Made by a program: the position numbers and the translations under genes
NCBI GenBank assembly: GCA_014804785.1
Contig: JAAUZD010000023.1
Span: 266,291 to 330,290 of the forward strand
Source of the DNA: Lachnospiraceae bacterium
GTDB lineage: Bacteria > Bacillota > Clostridia > Lachnospirales > Lachnospiraceae
Direction of reading: 5' to 3'
DNA: 64,000 nucleotides
The notes under the pieces: model-generated
What the model saw: the letters and a program-made list of their open reading frames with translations, nothing else
Databases searched by the model: none
What the model was told of the DNA's origin: nothing
Part shown: positions 1 to 8,821 of the stretch, piece by piece
Layout of the letters: every line of letters starts with the position of its first letter
Position numbering within the stretch: the first letter of the stretch is position 1

Positions 1-1224
1 CCCAACAGTTACGGACAGTATGAACAGACTGTCAATGAAATCATCGAGCAGGTGCGCACAAAAGGGGATGAAGCGCTGTTCGGATACACCTTAAAATTTG
101 ATAAATGTGTGATTAACGCGGATAACGTAAAGGTGACGGATGAAGAGATCGAGGAAGCCTACGAAAAGGTGGACCCCGAGTTGGTAAAGGTCATGAAAAA
201 ATCCGCTGCAAATATTATAAAATTCCATGAAAAACAGCTTCATAACAGTTGGTTTGTTCCGGAGGATAACGGAACGATCCTGGGGCAGAAAATTACCCCC
301 ATCGAGATTTCCGGTGTGTATGTGCCCGGCGGAAAAGCTGCTTATCCTTCCAGCGTCCTGATGAATGTACTGCCTGCCAAGGTGGCAGGGGTTTCCAGAA
401 TCATTATGACAACGCCTCCCGGCGCTGACGGAAAGGTCAATCCGGGAACGCTGGTGGCTGCGGATATTGCAGGCGTGAATGAAATCTATAAAGCGGGCGG
501 GGCGCAGGCGATTGCAGCCATGGCATTTGGCACGCAAAGCATTCCCAGAGTAGATAAGATCACCGGACCGGGGAATATTTTCGTGGCGCTGGCGAAAAAG
601 GCATGTTTCGGCTACGTCAGCATTGATTCCATTGCAGGTCCCAGTGAGATTTTAGTGCTGGCGGATGAAACCGCAAATCCAAGATACATAGCGGCAGATC
701 TGTTGTCCCAGGCAGAACATGACGAAATGGCAAGCGCGATTTTAATTACCACAAGCAGACAGCTGGCGGAGCAGGTTTCTAAAGAGGCAGAGGCTTTTAC
801 CCGGGAACTTTCCCGGAAGGAAATCATTGAAAAATCTCTTGAAAGTTATGGTTATATCCTGATTGCGCAAAACATGGAGGAAGCTATAGCGGCAGCAAAT
901 GAAATTGCTTCCGAGCACCTTGAGATCTTAACAGCAAATCCTTTTGAAACGATGACAAAAATAAAGAATGCAGGCGCGATTTTCTTAGGTGAATACTCCT
1001 CAGAGCCTTTAGGAGATTACTTTGCAGGTCCCAACCATATTTTACCAACCAACGGTACTGCAAGATTCTTTTCTCCTTTAAATGTGGATGATTTTCTGAA
1101 AAAGACCAGTATTATTTCCTATTCTCAGGATGCGCTTTTGAAAGTACATAAAGATATTGAGTTGTTTGCCGAAAAAGAGGGCTTGACTGCCCATGCAAAC
1201 TCTATTAAAGTAAGATTTGAATAG
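1..1224 (+). CDS. hisD: Histidinol dehydrogenase, 5' end outside the window
   Basis: This enzyme catalyses the last two steps of histidine synthesis, oxidising L-histidinol to L-histidine with two NAD+ and a bound zinc. The frame is open from base 1, so 407 residues are visible and roughly 20 N-terminal residues are missing (family length about 430). Recognisable blocks are ITGPGNIFVALAKK, the IAGPSEILVLAD segment, the zinc-site LLSQAEHDEMA, the catalytic SEHLEI (Glu-His pair) and AGPNHILPT near the C-terminus. It is followed after 19 bp by hisB, so it belongs to the same operon. A GTG at 52 could be read as a start but lies inside the conserved part, so it is not the true start. Confidence 0.96.
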   Translation, partial: PNSYGQYEQTVNEIIEQVRTKGDEALFGYTLKFDKCVINADNVKVTDEEIEEAYEKVDPELVKVMKKSAANIIKFHEKQLHNSWFVPEDNGTILGQKITPIEISGVYVPGGKAAYPSSVLMNVLPAKVAGVSRIIMTTPPGADGKVNPGTLVAADIAGVNEIYKAGGAQAIAAMAFGTQSIPRVDKITGPGNIFVALAKKACFGYVSIDSIAGPSEILVLADETANPRYIAADLLSQAEHDEMASAILITTSRQLAEQVSKEAEAFTRELSRKEIIEKSLESYGYILIAQNMEEAIAAANEIASEHLEILTANPFETMTKIKNAGAIFLGEYSSEPLGDYFAGPNHILPTNGTARFFSPLNVDDFLKKTSIISYSQDALLKVHKDIELFAEKEGLTAHANSIKVRFE

Positions 1225-1243
1225 GGCAACAGGGAGGATTTTT

Positions 1244-1831
1244 ATGAAGCGAAATTCCATTGTAATGCGTAAGACAAAAGAAACGGATATTTCCATCACT
1301 TTAAATTTAGACGGGGATGGAAGCGGCAATATTGAAACCGGGATCGGCTTTTTTGACCATATGCTGGAAGGGTTTTCAAGGCACGGCTTTTTTGATCTTG
1401 ACGCAAAAGTAACCGGAGATCTGCATGTGGACGGGCATCACTCGGTGGAAGATACAGGTATCGTGTTTGGGACTGCAATCAAAGAAGCCCTTGGGGATAA
1501 GGCGGGAATCAGGCGCTATGGTTCGGTCATTCTGCCTATGGACGATGCGCTTGCCCTGTGTGCAATCGATTTGTGCGGCAGACCTTATTTTGCCTTTGAC
1601 TGTGAGTTTACAGCTGAAAAAGTAGGAGACCTGGATACAGAACTGGTGAGAGAATTCTTTTATGCCGTTTCTTACAGTGCGGGAATGAATCTTCACATTA
1701 AAATGCTTTCAGGTATGAACAATCACCACATGATAGAAGCAATCTTCAAGGCTTTTGCAAAGGCACTTGATGAGGCAACAAGAAAAGATGAAAGAATTAA
1801 GGATGTTCTTAGTACAAAAGGCAGCCTTTAA
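1244..1831 (+). CDS. hisB: Imidazoleglycerol-phosphate dehydratase
   Basis: The 195-aa protein dehydrates imidazole glycerol phosphate to imidazole acetol phosphate in histidine synthesis. It carries the family's histidine-rich metal motifs, including GFFDHMLEGFSRHG, DGHHSVEDTGI and GMNNHHMIEA, and has the monofunctional length without the phosphatase domain found in E. coli HisB. The ATG at 1244 is chosen because it follows AGGGAGG at 1231-1237; an in-frame TTG at 1217 overlaps the end of hisD and has no ribosome site. It lies between hisD and hisIE. Confidence 0.96.
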   Translation: MKRNSIVMRKTKETDISITLNLDGDGSGNIETGIGFFDHMLEGFSRHGFFDLDAKVTGDLHVDGHHSVEDTGIVFGTAIKEALGDKAGIRRYGSVILPMDDALALCAIDLCGRPYFAFDCEFTAEKVGDLDTELVREFFYAVSYSAGMNLHIKMLSGMNNHHMIEAIFKAFAKALDEATRKDERIKDVLSTKGSL

Positions 1832-1849
1832 AGAAAGAAGTACAAAACG

Positions 1850-3136
1850 ATGAATGATTATAAAAAATTTATACCATGTATTTATTTACTAAATGAAAAG
1901 GCAGTTGCAGGTTTTAAGGATGACACGGTCATAAGCAGCAACCCGGCGGAACTGGCAAGATTTTATGGAGAAAATAATGCAGATGAGCTGATTGTGTTTG
2001 ATTTGTCCACAGACGATGCTTCCCATGAAGCAGCCCTCGATCTGTTAAAACTCATATGCAAAGAGGCGCAGATTCCGGTTATCGGGGCAGGCAACGTAAA
2101 GCGGATGGAGGATATCAAAAAACTCCTTTACGCCGGTTGCGCGAAGGCGGCGCTCAATTACTCCAAGGAAAGCAATATTGAAATTACGAGGGAGGTTTCT
2201 CTTAAATTCGGCAAAGATAAAATCATAGCCTGCATTGCGGAGGCTTCTGAGATTGAAGCAAACGAATCCCTTCTTTCAGAATATGTGGAGCAGGTCATTT
2301 TAATCAGTCCGAAAGGCATTAAGCAGGCAATTGATGTATCAAAGCTTCCGGTCATTGTAACGCTGCCCGAAGTGTCTCTGGATAAAATCATTGAACTTTT
2401 ATCCGCCAGCGTGATTTCGGGTGTCACAGGACCGGCGATCAACGCCAATGCAAAGGAATTAAATGATATCAAAGATCTGTGTGCGGATAACGGCGTCGGC
2501 GTGCGGACTTTTGAACCTTCCATCAGCTGGGAGGAACTTAAGAAGAACTCTGATGGGCTTGTGCCCGTAGTCGTACAGGATTACAAAACACGTGAAGTAT
2601 TGATGGTGGCATATATGGATGAAGAGGCATATATGCATACTTTAAAAAGCGGACGCATGACCTATTACAGCCGGAGCCGCAAAGAACAATGGATCAAAGG
2701 AGAAACCAGCGGGCATTTTCAGTATGTAAAGGAAATGCTTGCAGATTGCGATAAAGACACGATTCTTGCAAAGGTTTCCCAGGTAGGCGCTGCCTGCCAC
2801 ACCGGAAACTACAGCTGCTTCTTCAATGAAATCATGAAAAAGGAATATGATGAAACCAATCCGCTTATGGTCTTTGAATCTGTGCTTAGTGTCATCAAGG
2901 ACAGAAAAGTCCATCCAAAGGAAGGATCTTATACAAACTATTTGTTTGATAAGGGAATTGATAAGATATTAAAGAAGCTGGGCGAGGAGGCAACGGAAAT
3001 CGTCATTGCTTCCAAAAATCCTAACGCAAATGAAATCAAATATGAAATTGCTGATTTCCTTTATCATATGATGGTCCTTATGGTTGAAAAAGGCGTGACT
3101 TGGGAAGAAATCACGGAAGAACTGGATAAAAGATAA
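1850..3136 (+). CDS. hisIE: HisIE bifunctional enzyme with an N-terminal degenerate HisA/HisF-like domain
   Basis: The C-terminal half carries both HisI (phosphoribosyl-AMP cyclohydrolase, about residues 230-330, with [18 protein letters not shown] and the cysteine-containing [14 protein letters not shown]) and HisE (phosphoribosyl-ATP pyrophosphatase, about 340-428, with [16 protein letters not shown] and [11 protein letters not shown]). The first 220 residues look like a HisA/HisF (beta-alpha)8 barrel: IPCIYLLN at the N-terminus, [13 protein letters not shown], and a VSGVTGPAI element. The aspartate expected in the first strand (IPAIDL or PCLDV in active enzymes) is absent, so I infer the barrel is not catalytic. 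It ends the his operon, as a strong hairpin follows at once. Confidence 0.93.
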   Translation: MNDYKKFIPCIYLLNEKAVAGFKDDTVISSNPAELARFYGENNADELIVFDLSTDDASHEAALDLLKLICKEAQIPVIGAGNVKRMEDIKKLLYAGCAKAALNYSKESNIEITREVSLKFGKDKIIACIAEASEIEANESLLSEYVEQVILISPKGIKQAIDVSKLPVIVTLPEVSLDKIIELLSASVISGVTGPAINANAKELNDIKDLCADNGVGVRTFEPSISWEELKKNSDGLVPVVVQDYKTREVLMVAYMDEEAYMHTLKSGRMTYYSRSRKEQWIKGETSGHFQYVKEMLADCDKDTILAKVSQVGAACHTGNYSCFFNEIMKKEYDETNPLMVFESVLSVIKDRKVHPKEGSYTNYLFDKGIDKILKKLGEEATEIVIASKNPNANEIKYEIADFLYHMMVLMVEKGVTWEEITEELDKR

Positions 3137-3172
3137 CATAAGAATGTCACGCAAAACGTGACATTCTTATGT
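3136..3172 (+). terminator. Perfect 16-bp hairpin at the end of the his operon
   Basis: A perfect inverted repeat with arms at 3136-3151 and 3157-3172 and a CAAAA loop begins in the last base of the hisIE stop codon. There is no T-run directly after it, so it may act as an RNA-stabilising 3' end or work together with the second hairpin just downstream. Confidence 0.7.
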
Positions 3173-3181
3173 ATTATGGCA

Positions 3182-3219
3182 ATGCACCGCATAATTTGGC
3201 TATGCGGTGCATATTTTTT
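3182..3219 (+). terminator. Intrinsic terminator after the his operon
   Basis: The arms ATGCACCGCATA (3182-3193) and TATGCGGTGCAT (3201-3212) form a perfect 12-bp stem with a 7-nt loop, followed by ATTTTTTAT. This is a textbook Rho-independent terminator for the preceding histidine genes. Confidence 0.88.
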
Positions 3220-3247
3220 ATAAATCAATAGCCTGGACGATGATTTT

Positions 3248-3601
3248 ATGAGTAAGGTAAACACCGATAAAAAGCTGGAGCTTGTGAAGGCAATACGTAT
3301 GCAGAATCAATATAACAGACAGTTATTCCGTTCAAGGGAGGGATTTTTGTATTCGGACGAACCTCTGGTAAGACGGGGAGAGATATATAGTCTGGAAGCG
3401 GAGGATAAGCCGGAGGTGCCAAACAGCGGAAAAGTTTATGGAAGTTTCCGGATCAGGTTTCTGATTGCGATGGTTCTTCTGGTTGTATTTATTTTATGTG
3501 ACGTCAATCATTTGAGTTATGAGGGAGAAAACACGGACACGATCTTTGGTCGGATCACTCAGAATATGGATATTACAGAGCTGCTAGAGGGAATAAAATA
3601 G
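3248..3601 (+). CDS. Small single-pass membrane protein of unknown function
   Basis: The product is 117 aa. It has a charged N-terminal cytoplasmic part (about residues 1-72, with many Arg and Lys), one hydrophobic segment at about 75-93 (FLIAMVLLVVFILC) and a short acidic C-terminal tail. I do not recognise a named family. It stands alone between the his terminators and the radical SAM gene and starts at an ATG with only a weak purine-rich stretch upstream. The topology suggests an inner-membrane protein with its basic part in the cytoplasm. Confidence 0.75.
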   Translation: MSKVNTDKKLELVKAIRMQNQYNRQLFRSREGFLYSDEPLVRRGEIYSLEAEDKPEVPNSGKVYGSFRIRFLIAMVLLVVFILCDVNHLSYEGENTDTIFGRITQNMDITELLEGIK

Positions 3602-3681
3602 TGCTTGCAAACAGGAATAGAGAGCACGTATAATAACCTAAGCGATACAAACGAACTATTAAGAAAAAAGGACTTTGGAGA

Positions 3682-5562
3682 ATGAGAAAACTGGCATTAA
3701 GTGATGAGATACTTATGCAGGTGGAAAAGCCTGCCCGCTATATCGGCAATGAAGTCAATGCGGTCATGAAAAACAAGGATCAGATACAGATCCGGTTTGC
3801 CATGTGCTTTCCGGATGTATATGAAATCGGGATGTCCCATCTGGGAATGCAGATTATCTATGATATGCTGAACCGGCTTGATGACGTCTGGTGTGAGAGA
3901 GTGTATTCCCCCTGGGTGGATTTGGATGCAGTGATGCGGAGGGAGCAGATTCCTTTGTTTGCGCTGGAATCCCAGGATGCTGTCAGGGAATTTGATTTCT
4001 TAGGCATAACGATTCAGTACGAGATGTGCTATACCAATATTCTTCAGATTCTGGATCTTTCCGGAATACCGCTTCTTTCTTCCCAAAGGGGGGAAGAGGA
4101 TCCGATTGTAATTGGAGGAGGTCCGTGTACTTATAATCCGGAGCCAATCTGTGATTTCTTTGATCTGTTTTATATTGGAGAAGGGGAAACACAGTACAGG
4201 TGTCTTCTCGACTTATATAAAGAGTGTAAAGAAAAGAGAATTGGAAGAAAGGAATTTCTCAAAAAGGCGGCACTGATTCCGGGGATGTATGTTCCGTCTT
4301 TATATGACGTTACCTATCGTAAAGACGGAACCATAGATAAGCGGATTTTGTTAGCGGACGGAATACCGGAAATCATTGAAAAGGAACTGGTCCGGGATGT
4401 GACAGATACCTATTACCCAGACAAGCCGGTGGTTCCTTTTATTAAAGTGACTCAGGACAGGGTAGTTCTGGAAATCCAAAGAGGATGTATCAGAGGCTGC
4501 CGGTTCTGTCAGGCAGGACAGTTGTATCGTCCTGTGCGTGAACGGGATGTGGAGATGTTAAAGCATTATGCAATAGAGATGCTTAAAAATACCGGTCACG
4601 AAGAAATCTCCTTAAGTTCCTTGAGCTCCAGTGACTATTCCAAGCTGTCGGAACTTTTGGATTTTCTGATTGAAAACTGCGAAAAGAGAAAAATCAATAT
4701 TTCATTGCCCTCCCTTAGAATTGATGCTTTTTCGCTGGACGTGATGAATAAGGTCCAGGATGTGAAAAAGAGCAGCCTGACTTTTGCCCCGGAAGCAGGG
4801 AGTCAGCGGATGCGCAACGTGATCAATAAGGGGTTGACCGAGGAAGTCATTCTAAACGGCGCCCATCTTGCCTTTGAAGGTGGGTGGACTAGAGTGAAAC
4901 TGTACTTTATGTTGGGACTTCCCATGGAGACTGATGAGGATATCCGGGCAATTGCAGAGCTCTGCAATAAAATAGCCGCAGAATTTTATGACACCGTCCC
5001 CAAAGAAAAGAGGAACGGAAGGGTACAGATTGTTGCAAGCACGTCCTTCTTTATCCCGAAACCTTTTACCCCTTTTCAATGGGCAAGCCAGTGCACGAAG
5101 GAAGAATTTTTGGACAAGGCCTATCTCACAAGAACCTCTATCGCAGGTCAGTTAAACCAGAAGAGCATCAAGTATAACTGGCATGAGGCGGATGTGAGCG
5201 TATTGGAAGGCATCTTTGCAAGAGGCGACAGGCGATTGAATCAGGTGATTCTTCATGCCTATCAGAGCGGCTGTCTTTATGATGCATGGAGCGAATATTA
5301 TAAAAATGATGTGTGGCTTTCGTCATTTGAGGAATGCGGAGTCGATCCGGATTTTTACACCACCAGAAAAAGGGCGGACGATGAGGTATTCCCTTGGGAT
5401 TTCCTTGACTGCGGTGTCAAAAAAGAATTTTTGCTTAAAGAATGGCATAGAGCCCAGGAGGAGGCAGTTACACCCAACTGCAGGATGAAGTGCAGCGGCT
5501 GCGGCGCTGCCCGTTTTAAGACGGGGGTGTGCTTAGAGAAAAGGGAGGTGGAAATGCCATGA
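3682..5562 (+). CDS. B12-binding radical SAM protein (TIGR03960 type)
   Basis: The 626-aa protein has an N-terminal cobalamin-binding-like half with CFPDVYEIGMSHLGMQ and VIGGGPCTYNPEP, and a central radical SAM domain whose cluster cysteines are C269, C273 and C276 (RGCIRGCRFCQAGQ). The C-terminal tail contains a further cysteine cluster (CRMKCSGCGAARF). In Firmicutes and other phyla this family is nearly always encoded directly before a DUF2344 protein, and often beside rng and rplU, exactly as here. The pair is thought to act in an RNA or tRNA modification, but the substrate is not established. The stop codon overlaps the next start (ATGA), implying translational coupling. Confidence 0.92.
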   Translation: MRKLALSDEILMQVEKPARYIGNEVNAVMKNKDQIQIRFAMCFPDVYEIGMSHLGMQIIYDMLNRLDDVWCERVYSPWVDLDAVMRREQIPLFALESQDAVREFDFLGITIQYEMCYTNILQILDLSGIPLLSSQRGEEDPIVIGGGPCTYNPEPICDFFDLFYIGEGETQYRCLLDLYKECKEKRIGRKEFLKKAALIPGMYVPSLYDVTYRKDGTIDKRILLADGIPEIIEKELVRDVTDTYYPDKPVVPFIKVTQDRVVLEIQRGCIRGCRFCQAGQLYRPVRERDVEMLKHYAIEMLKNTGHEEISLSSLSSSDYSKLSELLDFLIENCEKRKINISLPSLRIDAFSLDVMNKVQDVKKSSLTFAPEAGSQRMRNVINKGLTEEVILNGAHLAFEGGWTRVKLYFMLGLPMETDEDIRAIAELCNKIAAEFYDTVPKEKRNGRVQIVASTSFFIPKPFTPFQWASQCTKEEFLDKAYLTRTSIAGQLNQKSIKYNWHEADVSVLEGIFARGDRRLNQVILHAYQSGCLYDAWSEYYKNDVWLSSFEECGVDPDFYTTRKRADDEVFPWDFLDCGVKKEFLLKEWHRAQEEAVTPNCRMKCSGCGAARFKTGVCLEKREVEMP

Positions 5563-6236
5563 AGGTAAGGATTAAATTCTCCAAGGAAGGTCCGGTAAAG
5601 TTTCTCGGACATCTGGATGTGATGCGGTATTTTCAGAAGGCAATCCGGAGAGCAGATATCGATATTGCTTATTCGGCAGGCTTTTCCCCACATCAGCTGA
5701 TGTCTTTTGCAGCGCCTTTGTCGGTAGGACATACCAGCTGCGGCGAATATTTTGATGTGGAATTAAATTCCCTGACCAGTATCGAAGATTTGACAGATCG
5801 TCTGAATGAAGTGATGGTGGAGGGCTTTCGTGTGCTGGATGCAAAGGTTCTGGATGATAAAGAAGGAAACGCCATGGCAAGTGTTGCGGCTGCGGATTAT
5901 CTGGTGTCTTTCAGTGATAAACTTGCTCTGCCGGATGACTGGAAGGAACGGCTTTCTTCCTTTTATCATCAGGAAAAGATTCCGGTGATCAAGAAAACCA
6001 AAAAAAGTGAAAAGGAAATCGATTTAAAGGAGGGGATCTATCAGCTTGAAATCAGAGGCGAAGAAGTTTACATGCTGTTGGATGCTGGAAGCGGAAGCAA
6101 TATAAAGCCTGGGTTCGTACTGGAAACTTTTTTTGAGTCCACAAAAACCATTCTGCCGGAATTCCCTTTCAGGGTACATCGGTTAGAAACCTATAAAAGA
6201 GAGGAAGACGGACAGCTAACTCCGCTTATTTCCTGA
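5559..6236 (+). CDS. DUF2344 (TIGR03936) radical SAM partner protein
   Basis: The 225-aa protein begins MKVRIKFSKEGPVKFLGHLD and contains the family block FSPHQLMSFAAPLSVGHTS. In many bacteria this domain is fused to the C-terminus of the radical SAM protein; here it is a separate gene whose ATG overlaps the upstream stop as ATGA. That ATG is preferred over the in-frame GTG at 5529 because GGGAGG lies at 5543-5548. The function is unknown but must be linked to that of its radical SAM partner. Confidence 0.9.
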   Translation: MKVRIKFSKEGPVKFLGHLDVMRYFQKAIRRADIDIAYSAGFSPHQLMSFAAPLSVGHTSCGEYFDVELNSLTSIEDLTDRLNEVMVEGFRVLDAKVLDDKEGNAMASVAAADYLVSFSDKLALPDDWKERLSSFYHQEKIPVIKKTKKSEKEIDLKEGIYQLEIRGEEVYMLLDAGSGSNIKPGFVLETFFESTKTILPEFPFRVHRLETYKREEDGQLTPLIS

Positions 6237-6277
6237 TTGGAAAAAGCAGGACAGATAAGGAACCGTCACATGGAACA

Positions 6278-7462
6278 ATGGGCAAATTGGTGATTACAAA
6301 AGAAAAAAGCTGTTTGCTTTTGAGTTTGTTTGAAGAGAAAAAACCTTATTTTATGAGAGCGGTATCCCTCATGCAGGAGGAGACCATATTGGGAAATATC
6401 TATCTTGCCAGAGTCGATCAGATTGTTCCGGGAATCAATGGCGCATTCCTTTCAATCGACAAAAAGCGGAAGGTATACCTGCCTTTGTCGCATGTGAAGA
6501 ATTTTCTGATTGGAAACCGTGAATTGGAAGATGGGGAACACATAAAAACGGGGGATGAAGTCGTCATACAGATTGAGGGGGAAGCATTAAAGAAAAAACA
6601 GGCAAGGGCATCGGTTGACCTTACATTAACCGGACAATACTGTGTGTGCAGCTATTGGGGACACGGGCTTTCTTACTCCAAAAAACTGAGTGCGGAAAAG
6701 ACGAGTCAGATTCGGGACTTCCTGCAAAACGCTAAGGCAGAGGGGAGAAAAAAATATCAATTCACAATCCGCACCAATGTGGAAAATCTGACGGATTATG
6801 AACCGCTTCTGGAAGAAATGCGTTCTTTTATTGAGACATTCGATGCGCTGACAGATACTTATAGGCATAGAACCTGCTATACCTGTTTTTATCATAGAGA
6901 GTCTGAGCTGATCAGCCAGATTAAAAATGTTTCACTGGCATTATATGATGAAATTGTGACCGATGATGCAGATGTGTTTCAACGGCTGGAAAGTGTATTT
7001 ACAGATAAAAAGATCAGATTTTATCAGGATGATCTGCTTGCGCTGTCCAAGTTGTACAGTATCAATACTCATTTACAGGAAGCCCTTGGAAAGAGGATAT
7101 GGCTGCCCTGTGGAGGATATCTGGTTATTGAGCCCACGGAGGCAATGGTTGTGATCGATGTAAATTCCGGCAAAACGGAAAGTAAAGGAAAAAAGAGCCG
7201 GGACTATTATCTTAAGGTGAATCTGGAGGCGGCAAAAGAAGTGGCAAGGCAGCTGCGCATCAGAAATTACTCGGGGATGATCATGGTTGATTTTATTAAT
7301 ATGGATGCGGAGGAAGATAACCGGAAGCTGCTTGAAAGACTGGATGCTTATTTACAGGAGGATAAGGTTAAGACACGGCTTGTAGATATGACAGCGCTGG
7401 GAATCGTGGAGATTACCAGAAAGAAGGTGAGCAGGCCGTTGGGGGATTTCTTCCTTGAGTGA
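6278..7462 (+). CDS. rng: Ribonuclease G/E family endoribonuclease, short form
   Basis: The 394-aa protein is an RNase E/G family endonuclease that cuts single-stranded RNA in rRNA maturation and mRNA decay. An S1-type RNA-binding domain occupies about residues 36-115 (GNIYLARVDQIVPGINGAFL), and the DNase I-like catalytic region keeps both metal-binding aspartates, D294 (VVIDVNSGK) and D338 (MIMVDFINMD). It ends right after EITRKKVSRPLGDFF, where E. coli RNase G continues into the zinc-link CPxCxG and the small dimerisation domain, so that part is missing. The gene sits between DUF2344 and rplU, as is common in Clostridia. Confidence 0.92.
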   Translation: MGKLVITKEKSCLLLSLFEEKKPYFMRAVSLMQEETILGNIYLARVDQIVPGINGAFLSIDKKRKVYLPLSHVKNFLIGNRELEDGEHIKTGDEVVIQIEGEALKKKQARASVDLTLTGQYCVCSYWGHGLSYSKKLSAEKTSQIRDFLQNAKAEGRKKYQFTIRTNVENLTDYEPLLEEMRSFIETFDALTDTYRHRTCYTCFYHRESELISQIKNVSLALYDEIVTDDADVFQRLESVFTDKKIRFYQDDLLALSKLYSINTHLQEALGKRIWLPCGGYLVIEPTEAMVVIDVNSGKTESKGKKSRDYYLKVNLEAAKEVARQLRIRNYSGMIMVDFINMDAEEDNRKLLERLDAYLQEDKVKTRLVDMTALGIVEITRKKVSRPLGDFFLE

Positions 7463-7500
7463 GGGAGGTCATTTTGATAAGGGATGGGCAGTTCGCGGAT

Positions 7501-7530
7501 GATTCCATGGATATGCGCATCCATGGAGTC
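7501..7530 (+). repeat. 12-bp hairpin upstream of the lipoprotein promoter
   Basis: Arms at 7501-7512 and 7519-7530 pair over 12 bp with one G-U and a 6-nt loop. No T-run follows, and the -35 box begins 7 bp downstream. It could be the 3' end of the rng transcript or an operator site; the sequence does not decide. Confidence 0.5.
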
Positions 7531-7536
7531 AAATTC

Positions 7537-7566
7537 TTGACAAGCTTGTTTATGGTTTGATATTAT
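7537..7566 (+). promoter_or_regulatory. Sigma-A type promoter for the small lipoprotein gene
   Basis: TTGACA at 7537-7542 and TATTAT at 7561-7566 are separated by 18 bp. The gene starts at 7607 after the ribosome site CGGAGGA. Confidence 0.8.
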
Positions 7567-7606
7567 GCTTATGGTGGCAAATTTTTAACATTACGGAGGA
7601 ATAATT

Positions 7607-8032
7607 GTGAAAAAAATACTTGTAACTTTGGCTGTGATTGCAGTGGTATTGTCTTTGGCAGGCTGCAATAAGGACGAAAAGAAGGACAGCTCCGCCGAAT
7701 CCACAACATCTGTAAGCGACTTGGCAGTAGGCGGTGATACCGAATCCAATGAGGATTACGGTGACATCAGTTCTAAAATCAAGAAAGAGATAGACGATTA
7801 CGAGGCTTTATGCAGCGAATATTACACGCTTTTGACGGAGAATATCGGCGCAGACGAGGAACGCAGACAGGAAATAATACTTGATCTTTATGATCTCAGA
7901 TATGACAGGGAAAATGCTGCGATGGCAATTTCGGATCTCGATATGACGGTGGACGAGCTCCAATATTGGATTGACGTTAGTGACAGCTGGAATGAAAAGA
8001 TAGGACAGGCGGAAAGCGATTTCTGGGCTTAA
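7607..8032 (+). CDS. Small putative lipoprotein
   Basis: The 141-aa product starts with GTG (7607) after CGGAGGA at 7594-7600. It has a typical lipoprotein signal, a basic MKK start, a hydrophobic core and the lipobox LAGC with the lipidated cysteine at position 20. The mature part begins with a Ser/Thr/Glu-rich linker and then a helical, acidic region (about 55-141) that could form a coiled coil. No family is recognised. It has its own strong promoter and is monocistronic by position, between rng and rplU. Confidence 0.85.
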   Translation: MKKILVTLAVIAVVLSLAGCNKDEKKDSSAESTTSVSDLAVGGDTESNEDYGDISSKIKKEIDDYEALCSEYYTLLTENIGADEERRQEIILDLYDLRYDRENAAMAISDLDMTVDELQYWIDVSDSWNEKIGQAESDFWA

Positions 8033-8051
8033 TAACTTGTTAAGAAAACTC

Positions 8052-8080
8052 TTGACAGAAAGCTGCCTGAATGTTATATT
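8052..8080 (+). promoter_or_regulatory. Strong promoter of the rplU operon
   Basis: TTGACA at 8052-8057 and TATATT at 8075-8080 are separated by the optimal 17 bp. It lies about 100 bp upstream of rplU and probably drives rplU-prp-rpmA. Confidence 0.85.
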
Positions 8081-8085
8081 TTATG

Positions 8086-8177
8086 AGTATGCCGCATAAC
8101 GAGGCAAAAGTGCGCCTAAAGCGCCGCCGCAGTTAGCGAGTAAAATCAGTATGACTGATTAGTATAGGAGGTGCCAT
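8086..8177 (+). ncRNA. Probable structured leader of the rplU mRNA
   Basis: The roughly 90-nt untranslated leader contains GC-rich self-complementary segments (around 8110-8130) and a hairpin with arms AATCAGT/ACTGATT at 8144-8160 just before the ribosome site TAGGAGG. Firmicutes often carry an autoregulatory L21 leader at this place. I infer the same role by position; a covariance search would be needed to assign the family. Confidence 0.45.
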
Positions 8178-8483
8178 ATGTACGCAATCATTGCAACAGG
8201 TGGAAAACAGTACAAAGTTTCCGAAGGTGATGTAATCAAAGTTGAAAAACTTGATGTAGAGCCCGGAGCTACTGTGACATTTGACCAGGTTATCGCAGTA
8301 AGCGATAAAGAACTTAAGGTTGCCGGAGATGTAGCAAACGCAAACGTGACTGCAACTGTTATGGAACAGGGCAGATACCGCAAGGTTATCGTTTACAAGT
8401 ACAAGAGAAAAACCGGTTATCATAAGAAAAACGGTCACAGACAAGCATACACACAGGTTAAGATTGAAAAAATCAACGCTTAA
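8178..8483 (+). CDS. rplU: 50S ribosomal protein L21
   Basis: The 101-aa protein is bL21 of the large subunit, which binds 23S rRNA. It has the typical start MYAIIATGGKQYKV and the basic C-terminal block KYKRKTGYHKKNGHRQ. The ribosome site AGGAGGTG lies directly before ATG 8178. It is the first gene of the L21 - Prp - L27 operon, with only 5 bp to the next gene. Confidence 0.98.
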   Translation: MYAIIATGGKQYKVSEGDVIKVEKLDVEPGATVTFDQVIAVSDKELKVAGDVANANVTATVMEQGRYRKVIVYKYKRKTGYHKKNGHRQAYTQVKIEKINA

Positions 8484-8488
8484 AAAGT

Positions 8489-8818
8489 ATGACTGACATT
8501 ACGATTATAAAATCCAAAAACGGGGAATATAAGAGAGTCACCTGCACAGGACATGCAGGCTATGCAGATGCAGGAAGCGACATTGTCTGTGCTGCGATAT
8601 CCATGTTGGTAATCAACACCATCAATTCACTGGATGAACTGACGGATGTACGGATGGAAGTGGAAAGCAACGAGGACAAGGGGCTGATTGATTGCCGGTT
8701 TGTTGAAGAGCTTGATGCAGATGCGGTGCTTCTTCTTGATTCCATGGTACTTGGATTAAAAAATGTCGTATCACAGTACGGCAAACAGTATCTGAAACTT
8801 AAATTTAAGGAGGTGTAA
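8489..8818 (+). CDS. prp: Ribosomal-processing cysteine protease Prp
   Basis: The 109-aa protein has the Prp active-site signature, histidine H22 in CTGHAGYADAG and cysteine C34 in DIVCAAIS. Prp removes the N-terminal extension of ribosomal protein L27 in Firmicutes and related bacteria. The gene lies, as expected, between rplU and rpmA, and the neighbouring L27 carries the matching cleavable sequence. Older annotations name it YsxB. Confidence 0.95.
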   Translation: MTDITIIKSKNGEYKRVTCTGHAGYADAGSDIVCAAISMLVINTINSLDELTDVRMEVESNEDKGLIDCRFVEELDADAVLLLDSMVLGLKNVVSQYGKQYLKLKFKEV

Positions 8819-8821
8819 ATC

